This document shows, in pieces, positions 34,193 through 43,716 of a stretch of DNA of 64,000 nucleotides. The position numbers and the translations under genes are program-made. Numbering within the stretch: the first letter of the stretch is position 1; each line of letters opens with the position of its first letter. Below the pieces are notes generated by a model that worked only from the letters and a program-made list of their open reading frames with translations, was not told where the DNA came from and made no database searches. This stretch comes from Lactococcus petauri (GTDB lineage: Bacteria; Bacillota; Bacilli; Lactobacillales; Streptococcaceae): contig NZ_MUIZ01000003.1 of the NCBI RefSeq assembly GCF_002154895.1, positions 288,909 to 352,908 on the forward strand. The letters are read 5' to 3'.

Positions 34193-35771
34193 AATTTTTA
34201 AAATGCCTGATATCGGCGAAGGCATGCACGAAGGCGATATCGCCAACTGGCTTGTAAAAGTCGGAGATGTCGTTAAAGAAGACGATCCAGTAGCCGAAGT
34301 ACAAAACGACAAATTGATGCAAGAAATTTTGTCTCCTTACTCTGGTACTGTAACAAAACTTTTCGTTGAAGCTGGAACAACTGTTGAAGTTGGCGCTCCA
34401 CTTATCGAATATGATGGAGATGGCTCAGGTGAAGCTGGTACTACTGAAGCATCTCCCGCTGCTGCTTCTGAAGCTCCTTCAGGTGATGCTCAAATCTTCA
34501 CTATGCCTGATATCGGTGAAGGTATGCACGAAGGCGATATCGCCAACTGGCTTGTAAAAGTCGGAGACGACGTCAAAGAAGATGATCCTGTTGCTGAAGT
34601 ACAAAACGACAAATTGATGCAAGAAATCTTGTCTCCTTACTCTGGTAAAGTTACAAAACTCTTTGTTGAGGCTGGAACAACTGTTGAAGTCGGCGCTCCA
34701 CTTATCGAATACAATGGTAATGGTTCTACAGCTGCCGCTACTCCAGCTCCTAAAGCTGCTCCAACAACAACTGCCGATACAGCACCTTCTGCTCCTAAAA
34801 CTGAAGGTGGTGCTACAACACGTACTACCGCAGACGGTCGCGTTCTTGCGATGCCATCTGTACGTCACTATGCGCGTGAACACGGTATTGACTTGACTCA
34901 AGTTCAATCTACAGGTCGTCATGGACACACAACCTTGGCAGATGTCAAAGCCTTTGCTTCTGGCGCAGCTGCTCCTAAAGCCGCTGCTCCTGCGGAAGCT
35001 AAGCCAGCTCCTAAGGCTGATGCAGCTAAACCTGCTGCTCCTAAACCAGCTCCAGCTCCTGTACAAGCAGCTGAAGGTGATCGTCGTGAGCCAATGACGC
35101 CAACACGTAAAGCCATCTCAAACGCGATGAGCACACAAAATGCAAATATTCCAGCGGTTACTAACTTTGACCAAGTGGAAGTTTCTAAACTTGTTGCTCA
35201 CCGTAAAGAATACAAAGAAATTGCGGCTAAACAAGATGTTAAACTTACTTACCTTGCTTACGTGACTAAAGCCTTGGCTGCTACAGCTAAGAAATTCCCA
35301 GAAATTAACGCATCTATCGACGGTACGGATATTGTTTACCATAATGATGTAAACATTGGTATCGCCGTAAATGCGCCAAGCGGACTTTATGTACCTGTGA
35401 TTAAAAATGCAGATAAGAAATCAATCTTTACTATTGCTAAAGAAATTTCTGAACTTGCTGAAGCTGTACGTACTGGTTCTATCAAACCAGACCAAATGCG
35501 CGGTTCAACAATCACAATTTCAAATATTGGTTCTGCCCGCGGCACTTGGTTTACACCAATCATCAATGGTTCTGACGTTATGATCCTTGGCCTTGGTTCA
35601 ATCGTTAAAGAACCAATCGTTAACGCTGAAGGTGAATTAGCTGTTGGTCAAAACATGAAGCTTTCTGTAAGCTACGACCACCGTCTCATCGATGGTATGC
35701 TCGGACAAGGTTCATTGAACTATCTTAAGAGTCTTTTAGCTGATCCAGCTTACATGCTCATGGAAGTTTAA
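34185..35771 (+). CDS. pdhC: Pyruvate dehydrogenase E2, dihydrolipoamide acetyltransferase, with two lipoyl domains
   Basis: 528-residue core of the complex. Two nearly identical lipoyl domains (about 1-77 and 102-178) carry the lipoylation lysines K43 and K143 in QNDKLMQE, exactly 100 residues apart. Ala/Pro-rich linkers separate these from the E1/E3-binding domain (about 220-256, [18 protein letters not shown]) and from the catalytic acetyltransferase domain ending with the active-site SYDHRLIDG. The pdhB-pdhC overlap and the 23-nt gap to pdhD indicate one operon. Confidence 0.96.
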   Translation: MTEIFKMPDIGEGMHEGDIANWLVKVGDVVKEDDPVAEVQNDKLMQEILSPYSGTVTKLFVEAGTTVEVGAPLIEYDGDGSGEAGTTEASPAAASEAPSGDAQIFTMPDIGEGMHEGDIANWLVKVGDDVKEDDPVAEVQNDKLMQEILSPYSGKVTKLFVEAGTTVEVGAPLIEYNGNGSTAAATPAPKAAPTTTADTAPSAPKTEGGATTRTTADGRVLAMPSVRHYAREHGIDLTQVQSTGRHGHTTLADVKAFASGAAAPKAAAPAEAKPAPKADAAKPAAPKPAPAPVQAAEGDRREPMTPTRKAISNAMSTQNANIPAVTNFDQVEVSKLVAHRKEYKEIAAKQDVKLTYLAYVTKALAATAKKFPEINASIDGTDIVYHNDVNIGIAVNAPSGLYVPVIKNADKKSIFTIAKEISELAEAVRTGSIKPDQMRGSTITISNIGSARGTWFTPIINGSDVMILGLGSIVKEPIVNAEGELAVGQNMKLSVSYDHRLIDGMLGQGSLNYLKSLLADPAYMLMEV

Positions 35772-35794
35772 GAAGAAAAGAGGAAAGAATAATT

Positions 35795-37216
35795 ATGGTT
35801 GTTGGTGCACAAGCCACTGAAGTAGATACAGTTGTCATCGGATCAGGCCCTGGCGGTTACGTTGCGGCGATTCGCGCGGCTGAACTTGGTAAAAAAGTTG
35901 TTGTTATCGAAAAAGATAACGTAGGTGGGGTATGCCTTAATATTGGTTGTATCCCTTCAAAAGCCTTGATTAACGTGGGACACCACTATCAAGACGCTCT
36001 TAAACAAGAAGCAGGCAAAAGTCCCTTTGGACTTTCTAACGGTGAAGTAAATCTTGATTGGGCAGCTGCTCAATCATGGAAAGATGAAAAAGTTGTGAAG
36101 CAACTCACTGGCGGTATCGCAATGCTCCTGAAAAAGCATAAAATTGAGTTGATTAAAGGAACAGCTGAATTCATCGATAATGAAACAATTAACGTGGAGC
36201 AAGAAGACGGCTTCCAATTGTTGAACTTCCAAAATGCAATTATTGCTACAGGTTCACGTCCAATTGAAATCCCAAGTTTCCCTTACGGCGGACGCATTAT
36301 TGATTCAACAGGTGCGCTTAATCTGAAGGAAATCCCTAAACATTTGATTATCGTTGGTGGTGGTGTTATCGGTTCTGAACTTGGTGGCGCCTACCGTATG
36401 TTAGGTTCTAAAATTACTATTGTTGAAGGATTAGATCACATCTTAAATGGTTTTGACAAAGAAATGTCAGACATCATTGCTAACCGTGTAAAAACTGCTG
36501 GTTCAGAAATCTTCACTTCTGCTATGGCAAAATCTGCGACTCAAACAGATACAGATGTTACTTTAACTTTCGAAGTAGATGGTAAAGAACAAACAGTTAC
36601 GGGTGACTACTTGCTCGTATCCGTAGGTCGTCGTCCAAATACTGATATGCTAGGTCTTAACAACACTGACGTTAAGCTTACAGATCGTGGCCTCATCGAA
36701 GTCGATGACTCATTCCAAACTTCTGTACCGCACATCTATGCTATTGGTGACGTTGTTCCTGGACCAATGCTCGCACACAAAGCATCATTCCAAGCGAAGA
36801 TTGCTGCTGCTGCCATTGCGGGCGGAGAAGACGCTGTGGACTTGCATATCGCTCTTCCTGCTGTTGCTTATACAACAACAGAGTTGGCTACTGTAGGTGA
36901 AACACCTGAATCTGTAAAAGATCGCATGGATCAAGTTAAAATCAGCAAATTCCCATTTGCAGCTAACGGACGTGCTATCTCAATGGACGATACAACAGGT
37001 TTCATCCGTTTAATTACAGAGAACAAAGAAGGAGCCGTTATTGGTGCTCAAATCGTTGGTCCTGGAGCTTCTGACTTGATTTCAGGTCTTGCTCTTGCGA
37101 TTGAAAATGGTTTGACTTCAAAAGATATTTCCTTGACTATCCAGCCTCACCCAACACTTGGTGAAGCAATCATGGATACAGCTGAAATTGCTGATGGATT
37201 ACCTATCCACGTTTAA
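35795..37216 (+). CDS. pdhD: Dihydrolipoamide dehydrogenase (E3)
   Basis: 473-residue FAD enzyme that reoxidises dihydrolipoamide with NAD+. FAD site GSGPGG (16-21), redox disulfide C47-LNIG-C52, NAD site GGGVIGSELGG, and the C-terminal HPTLGEA active-site histidine. Preceded by AAGAGGAAAG. Last gene before a strong bidirectional terminator shared with recO. Confidence 0.96.
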   Translation: MVVGAQATEVDTVVIGSGPGGYVAAIRAAELGKKVVVIEKDNVGGVCLNIGCIPSKALINVGHHYQDALKQEAGKSPFGLSNGEVNLDWAAAQSWKDEKVVKQLTGGIAMLLKKHKIELIKGTAEFIDNETINVEQEDGFQLLNFQNAIIATGSRPIEIPSFPYGGRIIDSTGALNLKEIPKHLIIVGGGVIGSELGGAYRMLGSKITIVEGLDHILNGFDKEMSDIIANRVKTAGSEIFTSAMAKSATQTDTDVTLTFEVDGKEQTVTGDYLLVSVGRRPNTDMLGLNNTDVKLTDRGLIEVDDSFQTSVPHIYAIGDVVPGPMLAHKASFQAKIAAAAIAGGEDAVDLHIALPAVAYTTTELATVGETPESVKDRMDQVKISKFPFAANGRAISMDDTTGFIRLITENKEGAVIGAQIVGPGASDLISGLALAIENGLTSKDISLTIQPHPTLGEAIMDTAEIADGLPIHV

Positions 37217-37221
37217 AAGAA

Positions 37222-37252
37222 TAAAAAAAGCATTCATCTGAATGCTTTTTTT
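37222..37252. terminator. Bidirectional terminator between pdhD and recO
   Basis: AAAAAAAGCATTC-ATCT-GAATGCTTTTTTT between convergent genes. Confidence 0.85.
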
Positions 37253-38009
37253 ATTCTTTCATTATGTCGGCCCAATCTTTCATTCCATCTAAAAACTTTT
37301 TAGATTTCAAATGAATACCGACATATTCGTCGTAGATACCATCAATAAATAAACGTATCTTTTCTTTCATCTCTCTTTTAACAGATATTTTCTCGAGTTG
37401 ATCTAAAGATATTTCCTGAAAGAGATTGACCAAATAAAGAACGTTAGGATCCAGATGTAAGCGACGCATATCCTCATCAAAATGATTTTTGCAAAGGCAA
37501 GCGTTGAATTTATAGGAATAATCAAAAGGACCTTGCTTACTATGGCAAAAAGCACATTCCGTACAATTTAGAGCAACTCCAAAACGACTTAAAACTTGGA
37601 TTTCAAAAATATTGGTAATGATTTCTTTATCAAAACCTTGATCCAACAAGTCCATACACTTAATCACGAAAGCATAAAGAGAAGAATCATATTGGTTATC
37701 CGGAATTGCTGCATCGGCTAGACTAATAATATAAGAAGCATGAGCATTAAGGAAGATATCCTCACTGATATGCTTGTAAGTTACAGCTTCACTCACATCA
37801 TCAAGAAAGGAAAAACCTTCATCATTGATTGTTCCCATCAAACTTGCAGCTGTAAAGTTTTGTAAACTGCTGGCATATTTAGAACGTGCAAAATTTTTAA
37901 CAAAAAACATACGCTTGCCAAAAGACTCAGTAAAAATCTTGACCAACTTATCCTTTTCACGATAATTTTTAGTATACAGGACGAGCCCACGGGTTTCAAC
38001 ACTCTTCAT
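37251..38009 (-). CDS. recO: DNA repair protein RecO
   Basis: Mediator of RecF-pathway recombination that anneals single strands and loads RecA. 252 residues from the ATG at 38009, the family length; N-terminal OB fold (SVETRGLVLYTKNYREKDKLV), and a C4 zinc motif in the C-terminal half (CTECAFC with later CLC). A longer frame would start at a TTG that is itself the -35 box of the promoter, so it is rejected. No Shine-Dalgarno; -10 TACAAT ends 6 nt before the ATG, so the mRNA is predicted to be leaderless. Confidence 0.92.
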   Translation of the reverse strand: MKSVETRGLVLYTKNYREKDKLVKIFTESFGKRMFFVKNFARSKYASSLQNFTAASLMGTINDEGFSFLDDVSEAVTYKHISEDIFLNAHASYIISLADAAIPDNQYDSSLYAFVIKCMDLLDQGFDKEIITNIFEIQVLSRFGVALNCTECAFCHSKQGPFDYSYKFNACLCKNHFDEDMRRLHLDPNVLYLVNLFQEISLDQLEKISVKREMKEKIRLFIDGIYDEYVGIHLKSKKFLDGMKDWADIMKE

Positions 38010-38015
38010 TCTTAT

Positions 38016-38045
38016 ATTGTAAAGCCAGAGGTCTATCTTTGTCAA
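38016..38045 (-). promoter_or_regulatory. recO promoter, leaderless layout
   Basis: Minus-strand -35 TTGACA (38040-38045) and -10 TACAAT (38016-38021) with 18 nt between; the -10 ends 6 nt before the recO ATG, putting +1 at or next to its A. Confidence 0.65.
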
Positions 38046-38152
38046 GAGACTTATCCTATTGCACCTACAGCTAAGGCTGTTACTCAGATAAGCAAGATAG
38101 CATTACTATTATTAAAATAGCTTCAAATCTTATATCATCTTAATTCGATATA

Positions 38153-38186
38153 AAAAACAGCCTCATCCTAAAAATGAGACTGTTTA
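38153..38186 (-). terminator. Terminator of tRNA-Lys
   Basis: AACAGTCTCAT / ATGAGGCTGTT on the minus strand with a T run. Confidence 0.85.
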
Positions 38187-38194
38187 TTTTATAG

Positions 38195-38267
38195 TGCCCC
38201 CTGCAGGGCTCGAACCTGCGACCCATAGATTAAGAGTCTACTGCTCTACCAACTGAGCTAAGGAGGC
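38195..38267 (-). tRNA. tRNA-Lys (anticodon CTT)
   Basis: 73-nt cloverleaf on the minus strand. Acceptor GCCTCCT / AGGGGGC, anticodon stem GTAGA/TCTAT with loop CTCTTAA, giving CTT. CCA is not encoded. Own promoter (TTGCAA, 16 nt, TATACT at 38295-38322) and terminator. Confidence 0.95.
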
Positions 38268-38294
38268 TATTCACATGTAATAACTTACTTTATT

Positions 38295-38322
38295 AGTATA
38301 GCACTTTCAGTAAAAATTGCAA
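38295..38322 (-). promoter_or_regulatory. tRNA-Lys promoter
   Basis: -35 TTGCAA (38317-38322), 16-nt spacer, extended -10 TGCTATACT (hexamer 38295-38300). Confidence 0.6.
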
Positions 38323-38517
38323 GAATTTTTGTATTTATTTCTCTCATCCTTCAAGGCTCCATATGAGCTCTTTTAGCTTCTTTTGCAGAACCTTAGTAAA
38401 AAGATATGTGAAACAAGTTAAGAAAGCTCACAATGGCGTTTTATAGCCTTTTGAGTTAATAACTAAAGATACTAAGAGAATGACTTTATTTGTAAAAAAA
38501 ATTTATAAATACACAAA
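38323..38517. other. Intergenic stretch between tRNA-Lys and the 6S-like RNA
   Basis: AT-rich, no reading frame with a ribosome site and no recognisable RNA. Nothing further seen. Confidence 0.4.
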
Positions 38518-38715
38518 AAAAAAACACTGATTGAATGCCGTATGCTTACTCCAGTATTGAACCCGCCAAGAAGCCAGGTGGGTGTTCTCGCTTCAGATCA
38601 GCTGCTCTTACTTTATTCAGAGTCTTAACGCTATCGAATGTCTCTTGAACCCCTATGCAATACAAATATAGTCGGTCAAAAATTTGAGTAAACTCGCACA
38701 TTCCAGTGCTTTTCT
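38518..38715 (-). ncRNA. ssrS: Probable 6S RNA
   Basis: About 195-nt transcription unit on the minus strand with a strong promoter at one end and a U-run at the other, and no coding frame. The ends pair (CACTGgAATG with CATTcaatCAGTG), giving the long closing stem expected of 6S RNA, followed by a large internal loop and an apical hairpin (GAACaCCCaCC / GGcGGGTTC). It lacks the conserved tip of SRP RNA, the tag frame of tmRNA and the core of RNase P RNA. 6S RNA binds housekeeping RNA polymerase. The assignment rests on shape, size and context only. Confidence 0.55.
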
Positions 38716-38723
38716 ATATACAT

Positions 38724-38752
38724 ATACTAACATGTTCCGAGGTCTTTTTCAA
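38724..38752 (-). promoter_or_regulatory. Promoter of the 6S-like RNA
   Basis: -35 TTGAAA (38747-38752), 17-nt spacer, -10 TAGTAT (38724-38729) on the minus strand. Confidence 0.65.
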
Positions 38753-38790
38753 GTAAAAGAGTTAGCGGTTTCATCAGTAGTATATAAAAT

Positions 38791-38817
38791 AAAAAAAGAC
38801 AACCCTTAGATTGTCTT
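38791..38817 (-). terminator. Terminator of the tRNA-5S cluster
   Basis: AAGACAATC-TAAG-GGTTGTCTT followed by T7 on the minus strand, after tRNA-Asn. Confidence 0.85.
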
Positions 38818-38821
38818 GGGA

Positions 38822-38895
38822 CTGCGGATGTCAGACTCGAACTGACGACATCATGATTAACAGTCATGCGCTACTACCAACTGAGCTAATCCGCA
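38822..38895 (-). tRNA. tRNA-Asn (anticodon GTT)
   Basis: 74 nt; acceptor TGCGGAT / ATCCGCA; anticodon stem CATGA/TCATG with loop CTGTTAA. Last gene of the cluster, 4 nt after the 5S gene. Confidence 0.95.
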
Positions 38896-38899
38896 ATAC

Positions 38900-39012
38900 T
38901 TGGCATCTACCTTATCTCACAGGGGGCAACCCCCAACTACTTCCGGCGTTATAGGACTTAACTTCTGTGTTCGACATGGGAACAGGTGTATCTCCTATGC
39001 AATGAATACCAA
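38900..39012 (-). rRNA. rrf: 5S ribosomal RNA, outside any 16S-23S operon
   Basis: About 113 nt with canonical 5S blocks (GAGATACACCTGTTCCCATG, CGAACACAGAAGTTAAG, CGCCGGAAGTAG). The ends pair (TTGGTAT with ATGCCAA). It is embedded between tRNA-Ile and tRNA-Asn with no 16S or 23S gene nearby. I recall the same arrangement from lactococcal tRNA operons. Confidence 0.95.
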
Positions 39013-39015
39013 ATA

Positions 39016-39089
39016 TGGGAACACGAGGATTTGAACCTCGGACCCCTGCGTTATCAACACAGTGCTCTAACCAACTGAGCTATGCTCCC
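39016..39089 (-). tRNA. tRNA-Ile (anticodon GAT)
   Basis: 74 nt; acceptor GGGAGCA / TGTTCCC; anticodon loop TTGATAA. Confidence 0.95.
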
Positions 39090-39128
39090 TCATATTTGAA
39101 ATGTTTTTCATACTTTTATAAAAAACAA

Positions 39129-39199
39129 AGCGGGTGATGAGAATCGAACTCACAACATCAGCTTGGAAGGCTGAGGTTTTACCACTAAACTACACCCGC
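39129..39199 (-). tRNA. tRNA-Gly (anticodon TCC)
   Basis: 71 nt; acceptor GCGGGTG / CACCCGC; anticodon loop CTTCCAA. Confidence 0.95.
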
Positions 39200-39202
39200 A
39201 AA

Positions 39203-39275
39203 TGGCGCGAGACGGAATCGAACCGCCGACACATGGAGCTTCAATCCATTGCTCTACCAACTGAGCTACCGAGCC
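39203..39275 (-). tRNA. tRNA-Phe (anticodon GAA)
   Basis: 73 nt; anticodon stem ATGGA/TCCAT with loop TTGAAGC. The acceptor stem GGCTCGG / TCGCGCC has a U-C mismatch at position 4:69, where a U-A pair is usual. Confidence 0.93.
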
Positions 39276-39297
39276 AAAAATGTAATTCAATAATTAA

Positions 39298-39371
<74 letters not shown>

Positions 39372-39380
39372 ATAATAAAA

Positions 39381-39470
39381 AGGAGGATGTGGGATTCGAA
39401 CCCACGCACGGTTTTACCCGCCTGACGGTTTTCAAGACCGTTCCCTTCAGCCGGACTTGGGTAATCCTCC
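39381..39470 (-). tRNA. tRNA-Ser (anticodon TGA)
   Basis: 90 nt with a long variable arm (GCGGGTAAAACCGTGC region); acceptor GGAGGAT / ATCCTCC; anticodon loop CTTGAAA. Confidence 0.95.
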
Positions 39471-39475
39471 AAAAA

Positions 39476-39547
39476 TAGTCCGTACGGGATTCGAACCCGT
39501 GTTACCGCCGTGAAAAGGCGGTGTCTTAACCCCTTGACCAACGGACC
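39476..39547 (-). tRNA. tRNA-Glu (anticodon TTC)
   Basis: 72 nt; acceptor GGTCCGT / ACGGACT; anticodon stem CCGCC/GGCGG with loop TTTTCAC. First gene of the cluster. Confidence 0.95.
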
Positions 39548-39586
39548 ATCTTATTATTGCGCTGTCCTCTCGAACAGTACTTTTCT

Positions 39587-39625
39587 ATTATACACTAATT
39601 TAGAAATATGTCAAGAATAAACTGT
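39587..39625 (-). promoter_or_regulatory. Strong promoter of the tRNA-5S cluster
   Basis: -35 TTGACA (39609-39614), 16-nt spacer, -10 TATAAT (39587-39592). Directly upstream is ACAGTTTATTC, identical to the sequence in front of the rRNA promoter at 63849-63859, a rRNA/tRNA promoter element. Confidence 0.85.
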
Positions 39626-39772
39626 AGTTTTTCCAAAATAATTTCTTTTTAATTCGTGTTTAGATAGAACTTGTTGAGTGACAACTATATTAGTATACCA
39701 TATTTTTATTTTTTGTCAAAGAAAAACTCGAATATTTAGATTATAAATATCCGAGTTTAGAAAAAAACAGTC

Positions 39773-41818
39773 TTATTCGACTGTTTTATCTTCTTTATTT
39801 TCATTAGCTGCTTCTTCTTGAGCTTTATTTGCATCTTCAAGGACTTCCTCGAATGATTTTGCTTCTACAGGCTCATTTTCGTGTTCGATAACATCATCCG
39901 GCATTTTACCTGTCTTATAAAGAGACATGATTTGTTTAGCATCCAATGTTTCGTATTTAAGAAGGGCAAGCGCAATAGCTTTATGTTGTTCACGGTGAGC
40001 TTCGATAATCTCAACAGCTTTATCGTAAGCTTCTTTCGTAATTGCACGGATTTCTTCATCAATAGCTTGTGCTGTAGCTTCTGAGTAAGTTTTTGTTTGT
40101 CCGTAATCACGTCCAATAAATACAGCTTGACTGCCTTCGTAACTGATTGTACCCAGTCTTTCTGACATACCGTATTGTGTCACCATACCACGAGCGATAC
40201 GCGTAGCTTGTTCAAAGTCATTTGAAGCGCCTGTCGTGATAGCATTAAAGATAATTTGCTCAGCGGCACGGCCACCCATAAGACCTGCAAGGTTTTCTTG
40301 CATATCTTCTTTTGAAAGAAGGAATTGATCTTCCTTAGGAAGAGCAATCATATAACCACCGGCGCGGCCACGTGGAACGATCGTAACTTTATGGACAGTA
40401 TTAGCATTTGAAAGGACCAAACCAACGATTGTGTGCCCTGCTTCATGGTAAGCCACCATTTCACGTTCACGTTCAGAGATTTTCTTGTCCTTCTTAGCTG
40501 GTCCTGCAATAACACGGTCTTGTGCTTCATCAATATCTGAAGCATCGATAACTTTTTTATCACGACGTGCGGCCACGAGAGCAGCTTCATTAAGGACATT
40601 TTCAAGATCGGCTCCAACAAAACCTGGGGTTTGTTGTGCAACAACTTTAAGGTCAACACTTGAATCAAGGGGTTTGTTTTTCGCATGCACACGAAGTACA
40701 GCTTCACGACCTTTAACATCAGGGGCGCCAACAAGTACTTTACGGTCAAAACGACCTGGACGTAGCAAAGCTGGATCGAGAACGTCTGAGCGGTTTGTCG
40801 CTGCGATAACAATAACAGAATTATCATTGTCTTGGAAACCATCCATCTCAACCAAGAGTTGGTTAAGTGTTTGTTCACGTTCATCATTACCACCGCCAAG
40901 ACCAGCGCCACGTTGACGACCGACAGCATCAATTTCATCAATAAAGATGATTGATGGTGCTGTCTTCTTCGCGTTTTCAAAAAGGTCACGTACACGGCTG
41001 GCACCGACACCGACAAACATTTCGACAAAATCAGAACCAGAAATAGAATAGAAAGGAACGCCAGCTTCACCGGCAACAGCTTTTGCAAGCAAAGTTTTAC
41101 CTGTACCTGGAGGGCCCTCTAAAAGAACACCCGCAGGGATACGTGCACCAAGATCATGGTATTTTTTAGGATTTTTGAGGAAATCAACAACTTCGACAAG
41201 TTCTTGTTTTTCTTCTTCTGATCCTGCAACGTCTGCAAAGCGAACTTTTGAAGTTTTAGCGTCTTGTTGCTTCGCTCTAGATTTACCAAAGCTCATTGGA
41301 TTGCCGGCACCGCCGCCACCACGTGAGCCCATTCCGCCCATCATTAGCCAGAAGAAGCCGACCATGAGAAGCATTGGTAAGATGTATGAAAGAATTTGGA
41401 TCCACATACCGCTTGTTGAAGCTGGAACGACACTCACTTGGATTCCTTTTTCTTCTGCTGCTGTTTGGACACCTTTAATCACACTATCTGTAGGGATAAT
41501 AAGCGATTGGAAATTCGTTACTTTAGAATTGTTGCCTGGTAAAAATGGAAGGTTGTTATTACCTTCTACAGGTTTGGGATCCTTGTATTCGCCAGAAACT
41601 GTAAACAGACTATCACTAGGCTGCATTTTCAGTGATTTAATATTACCGTCTTTAATGTCACTCATCAATGTAGAGTAGCTGATTTTATCAACGTTAGATT
41701 GATTGCCACTAAAGAAAGCATTAATACCGAAAACGATGACGATTACAAGCAAGACCCAACCTAGAGTACTTTTAATAAAGCCTCCGTTTTTATTGTTGTT
41801 AGGATTTGGATTGTTCAT
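39773..41818 (-). CDS. ftsH: ATP-dependent zinc metalloprotease FtsH
   Basis: Membrane-bound AAA+ protease for quality control of membrane and regulatory proteins. 681 residues; helix 1 about 17-36, extracytoplasmic domain, helix 2 about 139-160, Walker A GPPGTGKT (235-242), Walker B FIDEID (292-297), zinc site HEAGH (458-462). An acidic tail follows. Start after GGCAAAGAAG. An extended -10 (TGCTATAAC near 41855) lies in the gap to hpt, so it can be transcribed separately from the upstream operon. Confidence 0.97.
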   Translation of the reverse strand: MNNPNPNNNKNGGFIKSTLGWVLLVIVIVFGINAFFSGNQSNVDKISYSTLMSDIKDGNIKSLKMQPSDSLFTVSGEYKDPKPVEGNNNLPFLPGNNSKVTNFQSLIIPTDSVIKGVQTAAEEKGIQVSVVPASTSGMWIQILSYILPMLLMVGFFWLMMGGMGSRGGGGAGNPMSFGKSRAKQQDAKTSKVRFADVAGSEEEKQELVEVVDFLKNPKKYHDLGARIPAGVLLEGPPGTGKTLLAKAVAGEAGVPFYSISGSDFVEMFVGVGASRVRDLFENAKKTAPSIIFIDEIDAVGRQRGAGLGGGNDEREQTLNQLLVEMDGFQDNDNSVIVIAATNRSDVLDPALLRPGRFDRKVLVGAPDVKGREAVLRVHAKNKPLDSSVDLKVVAQQTPGFVGADLENVLNEAALVAARRDKKVIDASDIDEAQDRVIAGPAKKDKKISEREREMVAYHEAGHTIVGLVLSNANTVHKVTIVPRGRAGGYMIALPKEDQFLLSKEDMQENLAGLMGGRAAEQIIFNAITTGASNDFEQATRIARGMVTQYGMSERLGTISYEGSQAVFIGRDYGQTKTYSEATAQAIDEEIRAITKEAYDKAVEIIEAHREQHKAIALALLKYETLDAKQIMSLYKTGKMPDDVIEHENEPVEAKSFEEVLEDANKAQEEAANENKEDKTVE

Positions 41819-41905
41819 ATTTTCTTCTTTGCCTTTTATTTTTTTATCTCTTAGTTATAGCATACTTACGTATCTTTTGCTATTAGTAAGCCCTATCATG
41901 AGCAT

Positions 41906-41932
41906 TTTTCATACTTTGGTATGAGTTTTTTT
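41906..41932 (+). terminator. Hairpin with plus-strand T run at the 3' end of hpt
   Basis: TCATAC-TTTG-GTATGA followed by T7 on the plus strand only. Both neighbouring genes are on the minus strand, so as a terminator it would act on antisense transcription. Confidence 0.4.
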
Positions 41933-42470
41933 ATTTGTTATAAACTTCTTCTTTTAATACACCGACATAAGGGAGGTTACGGTAGTGGTTATCGAAATCA
42001 AGTCCGAAACCGACAACGAATTCATTTGGAATTGTAAAGCCAGTATAATCTGCATCAATTTCCACAACACGTCCTTCTGGTTTATCCAAAAGTGTTACGA
42101 TTTTAACGGTCGCCCCACGGTGTTCGAGAAGCTCTTTCAGATATTTCAAAGTACGGCCAGTATCGATGATATCTTCAACAATAATAATTTCTCGTCCAGT
42201 TACAGGAGTAGCCACGTCAAGAAGCAACTTTACTTCACCTGAAGACTCTGTTCCGCCATGATAGCTTGAAACGGTCATGAAATCCATTTCCAATTGGATA
42301 TCCATGCGTTTAACTAATTCCGCAAGGAAGGGAACTGAGCCACGTAAAATGCCTAGAAGCAATGGATTTTTGTCTTTATATTCATCAGCAAGAATTTTTC
42401 CAAGTTCAATCGTTTTACTCTGGATTTCTTCTTCTGAAATGAGTACTTTTTTTATGTCTTTTTCAAGCAT
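41931..42470 (-). CDS. hpt: Hypoxanthine-guanine phosphoribosyltransferase
   Basis: Purine salvage enzyme making IMP/GMP from base and PRPP. 179 residues; the PRPP-binding motif reads [14 protein letters not shown]. The ATG at 42470 lies after AGAGAGG; a TTG two codons upstream in the same frame is less likely. It overlaps the tilS stop by 8 nt, the classic tilS-hpt-ftsH arrangement of Firmicutes. Confidence 0.95.
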   Translation of the reverse strand: MLEKDIKKVLISEEEIQSKTIELGKILADEYKDKNPLLLGILRGSVPFLAELVKRMDIQLEMDFMTVSSYHGGTESSGEVKLLLDVATPVTGREIIIVEDIIDTGRTLKYLKELLEHRGATVKIVTLLDKPEGRVVEIDADYTGFTIPNEFVVGFGLDFDNHYRNLPYVGVLKEEVYNK

Positions 42471-43716
42471 TATCAATATCCTCTCTTATAGTGGGTTTGA
42501 CCCACAGCGTCCTTTTCATTTTATCATTTTTAAGGGCTTTACTCAAATCTGAAACAGTTAAATCAGTGATAGCATAGATATCTTTCTCAACTAAAATTAA
42601 AAGATTTTCGCGCTTTTCCAATGGAACATGTTGTTCAATAAAAAATTTCCGCAATTTTTTATGATGTCCATTTATCAAAATATAATCCCCTGGCTGACGC
42701 TTCCTTATTTCAATTTCACCTTCCATTGGAAGATCAACACGCATGAAACTGGCATCTTTGGGATCATTCTCCCTTATTTCGATTTCTTTTTTAGGGAAAG
42801 GTTGATTCGGAACAATCATGAAATACTGGTCATTTTTCACAAAAAAATAGGCGCTAGATAGTTCCGAACGGTATTGCTGCGGACGCTCAATAATCCATAA
42901 AAGTTCTGAAAATTTTGCTTTGGAAACCTGCAGGTCAGGGAATTTTTCTAGATATTCTTGAAGGATAAAATGTTGCAAAGCCTTTGATTGTCTGAAAAAA
43001 AGTTTGAGATTGATTTCGTCCTTGATAATTTCTAACTCTGCTATCTTATCTTTGATTACTGAAAAAGCCAAGGTAATTTCTTGCGACATACTTACAATTG
43101 CCTCAGAAAACTGTGGATTTTCCTGTGTAAGTGCTGGTATATATTGATTACGTACACGATTGCGCAAATAATCCGTTCCTGCATTTGTTACATCCTCAAA
43201 ATATTCCTCCGCATCAAAATCATCTTTACTAAAAGTGAGTAAAGGACGAATTAATTCACCGGAACCAAAGGCCTGACGTTCAGGAATTCCGGTCAAATGG
43301 CGTAAACGTCGTCCTGTAATTTCGCGCATGAGGACTGTTTCAACTTGGTCGCCTTTGTGATGCGCTGTGACCAAAGCAGTACAGTTTTTATCTGCCATAA
43401 CTTGACGAAAAAACTCATAACGCATGTTTCTTCCTGCTTCTTCACTGAATTTCTCATCAGAATCGTAATGAGCAACTTCCAATTCAATCTGGAGATCCGC
43501 CATTTTTTGCTTCAGTTGTTCTTCTTCCCAATCTGCAACATCGCGTAAACCATAGTTTACATGTGCTGTAAACAGTTCAACCTCAAGTTCTTTGCGGTAA
43601 GTATAAAGCCAATTGAAAAGAGTCATTGAATCTTTCCCACCAGATAAGGCAACTAAAACGCGTCTGTGCTCTTTAAAGAATTCCTTTTGTTGAACCAGTT
43701 TTAGAAATCTATTCAT
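42463..43716 (-). CDS. tilS: tRNA(Ile)-lysidine synthase
   Basis: Converts C34 of tRNA-Ile(CAT) to lysidine so that it reads AUA. 417 residues; the N-terminal ATP-pyrophosphatase P-loop is SGGKDSM (25-31), followed by a conserved [10 protein letters not shown] region and a C-terminal TilS substrate-binding domain. It overlaps the upstream serine hydrolase gene by 4 nt (ATGA) and has GAGG 8 nt before its ATG. An essential function embedded in the divIC-hpt operon. Confidence 0.95.
   Translation of the reverse strand: MNRFLKLVQQKEFFKEHRRVLVALSGGKDSMTLFNWLYTYRKELEVELFTAHVNYGLRDVADWEEEQLKQKMADLQIELEVAHYDSDEKFSEEAGRNMRYEFFRQVMADKNCTALVTAHHKGDQVETVLMREITGRRLRHLTGIPERQAFGSGELIRPLLTFSKDDFDAEEYFEDVTNAGTDYLRNRVRNQYIPALTQENPQFSEAIVSMSQEITLAFSVIKDKIAELEIIKDEINLKLFFRQSKALQHFILQEYLEKFPDLQVSKAKFSELLWIIERPQQYRSELSSAYFFVKNDQYFMIVPNQPFPKKEIEIRENDPKDASFMRVDLPMEGEIEIRKRQPGDYILINGHHKKLRKFFIEQHVPLEKRENLLILVEKDIYAITDLTVSDLSKALKNDKMKRTLWVKPTIREDIDNA

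Noticed and set aside
38518..38715. The RNA here as SRP RNA, tmRNA or RNase P RNA
   Set aside because: No GGAAGCAGCC-like SRP tip, no tag-peptide frame, and too short for RNase P RNA; 6S fits better.
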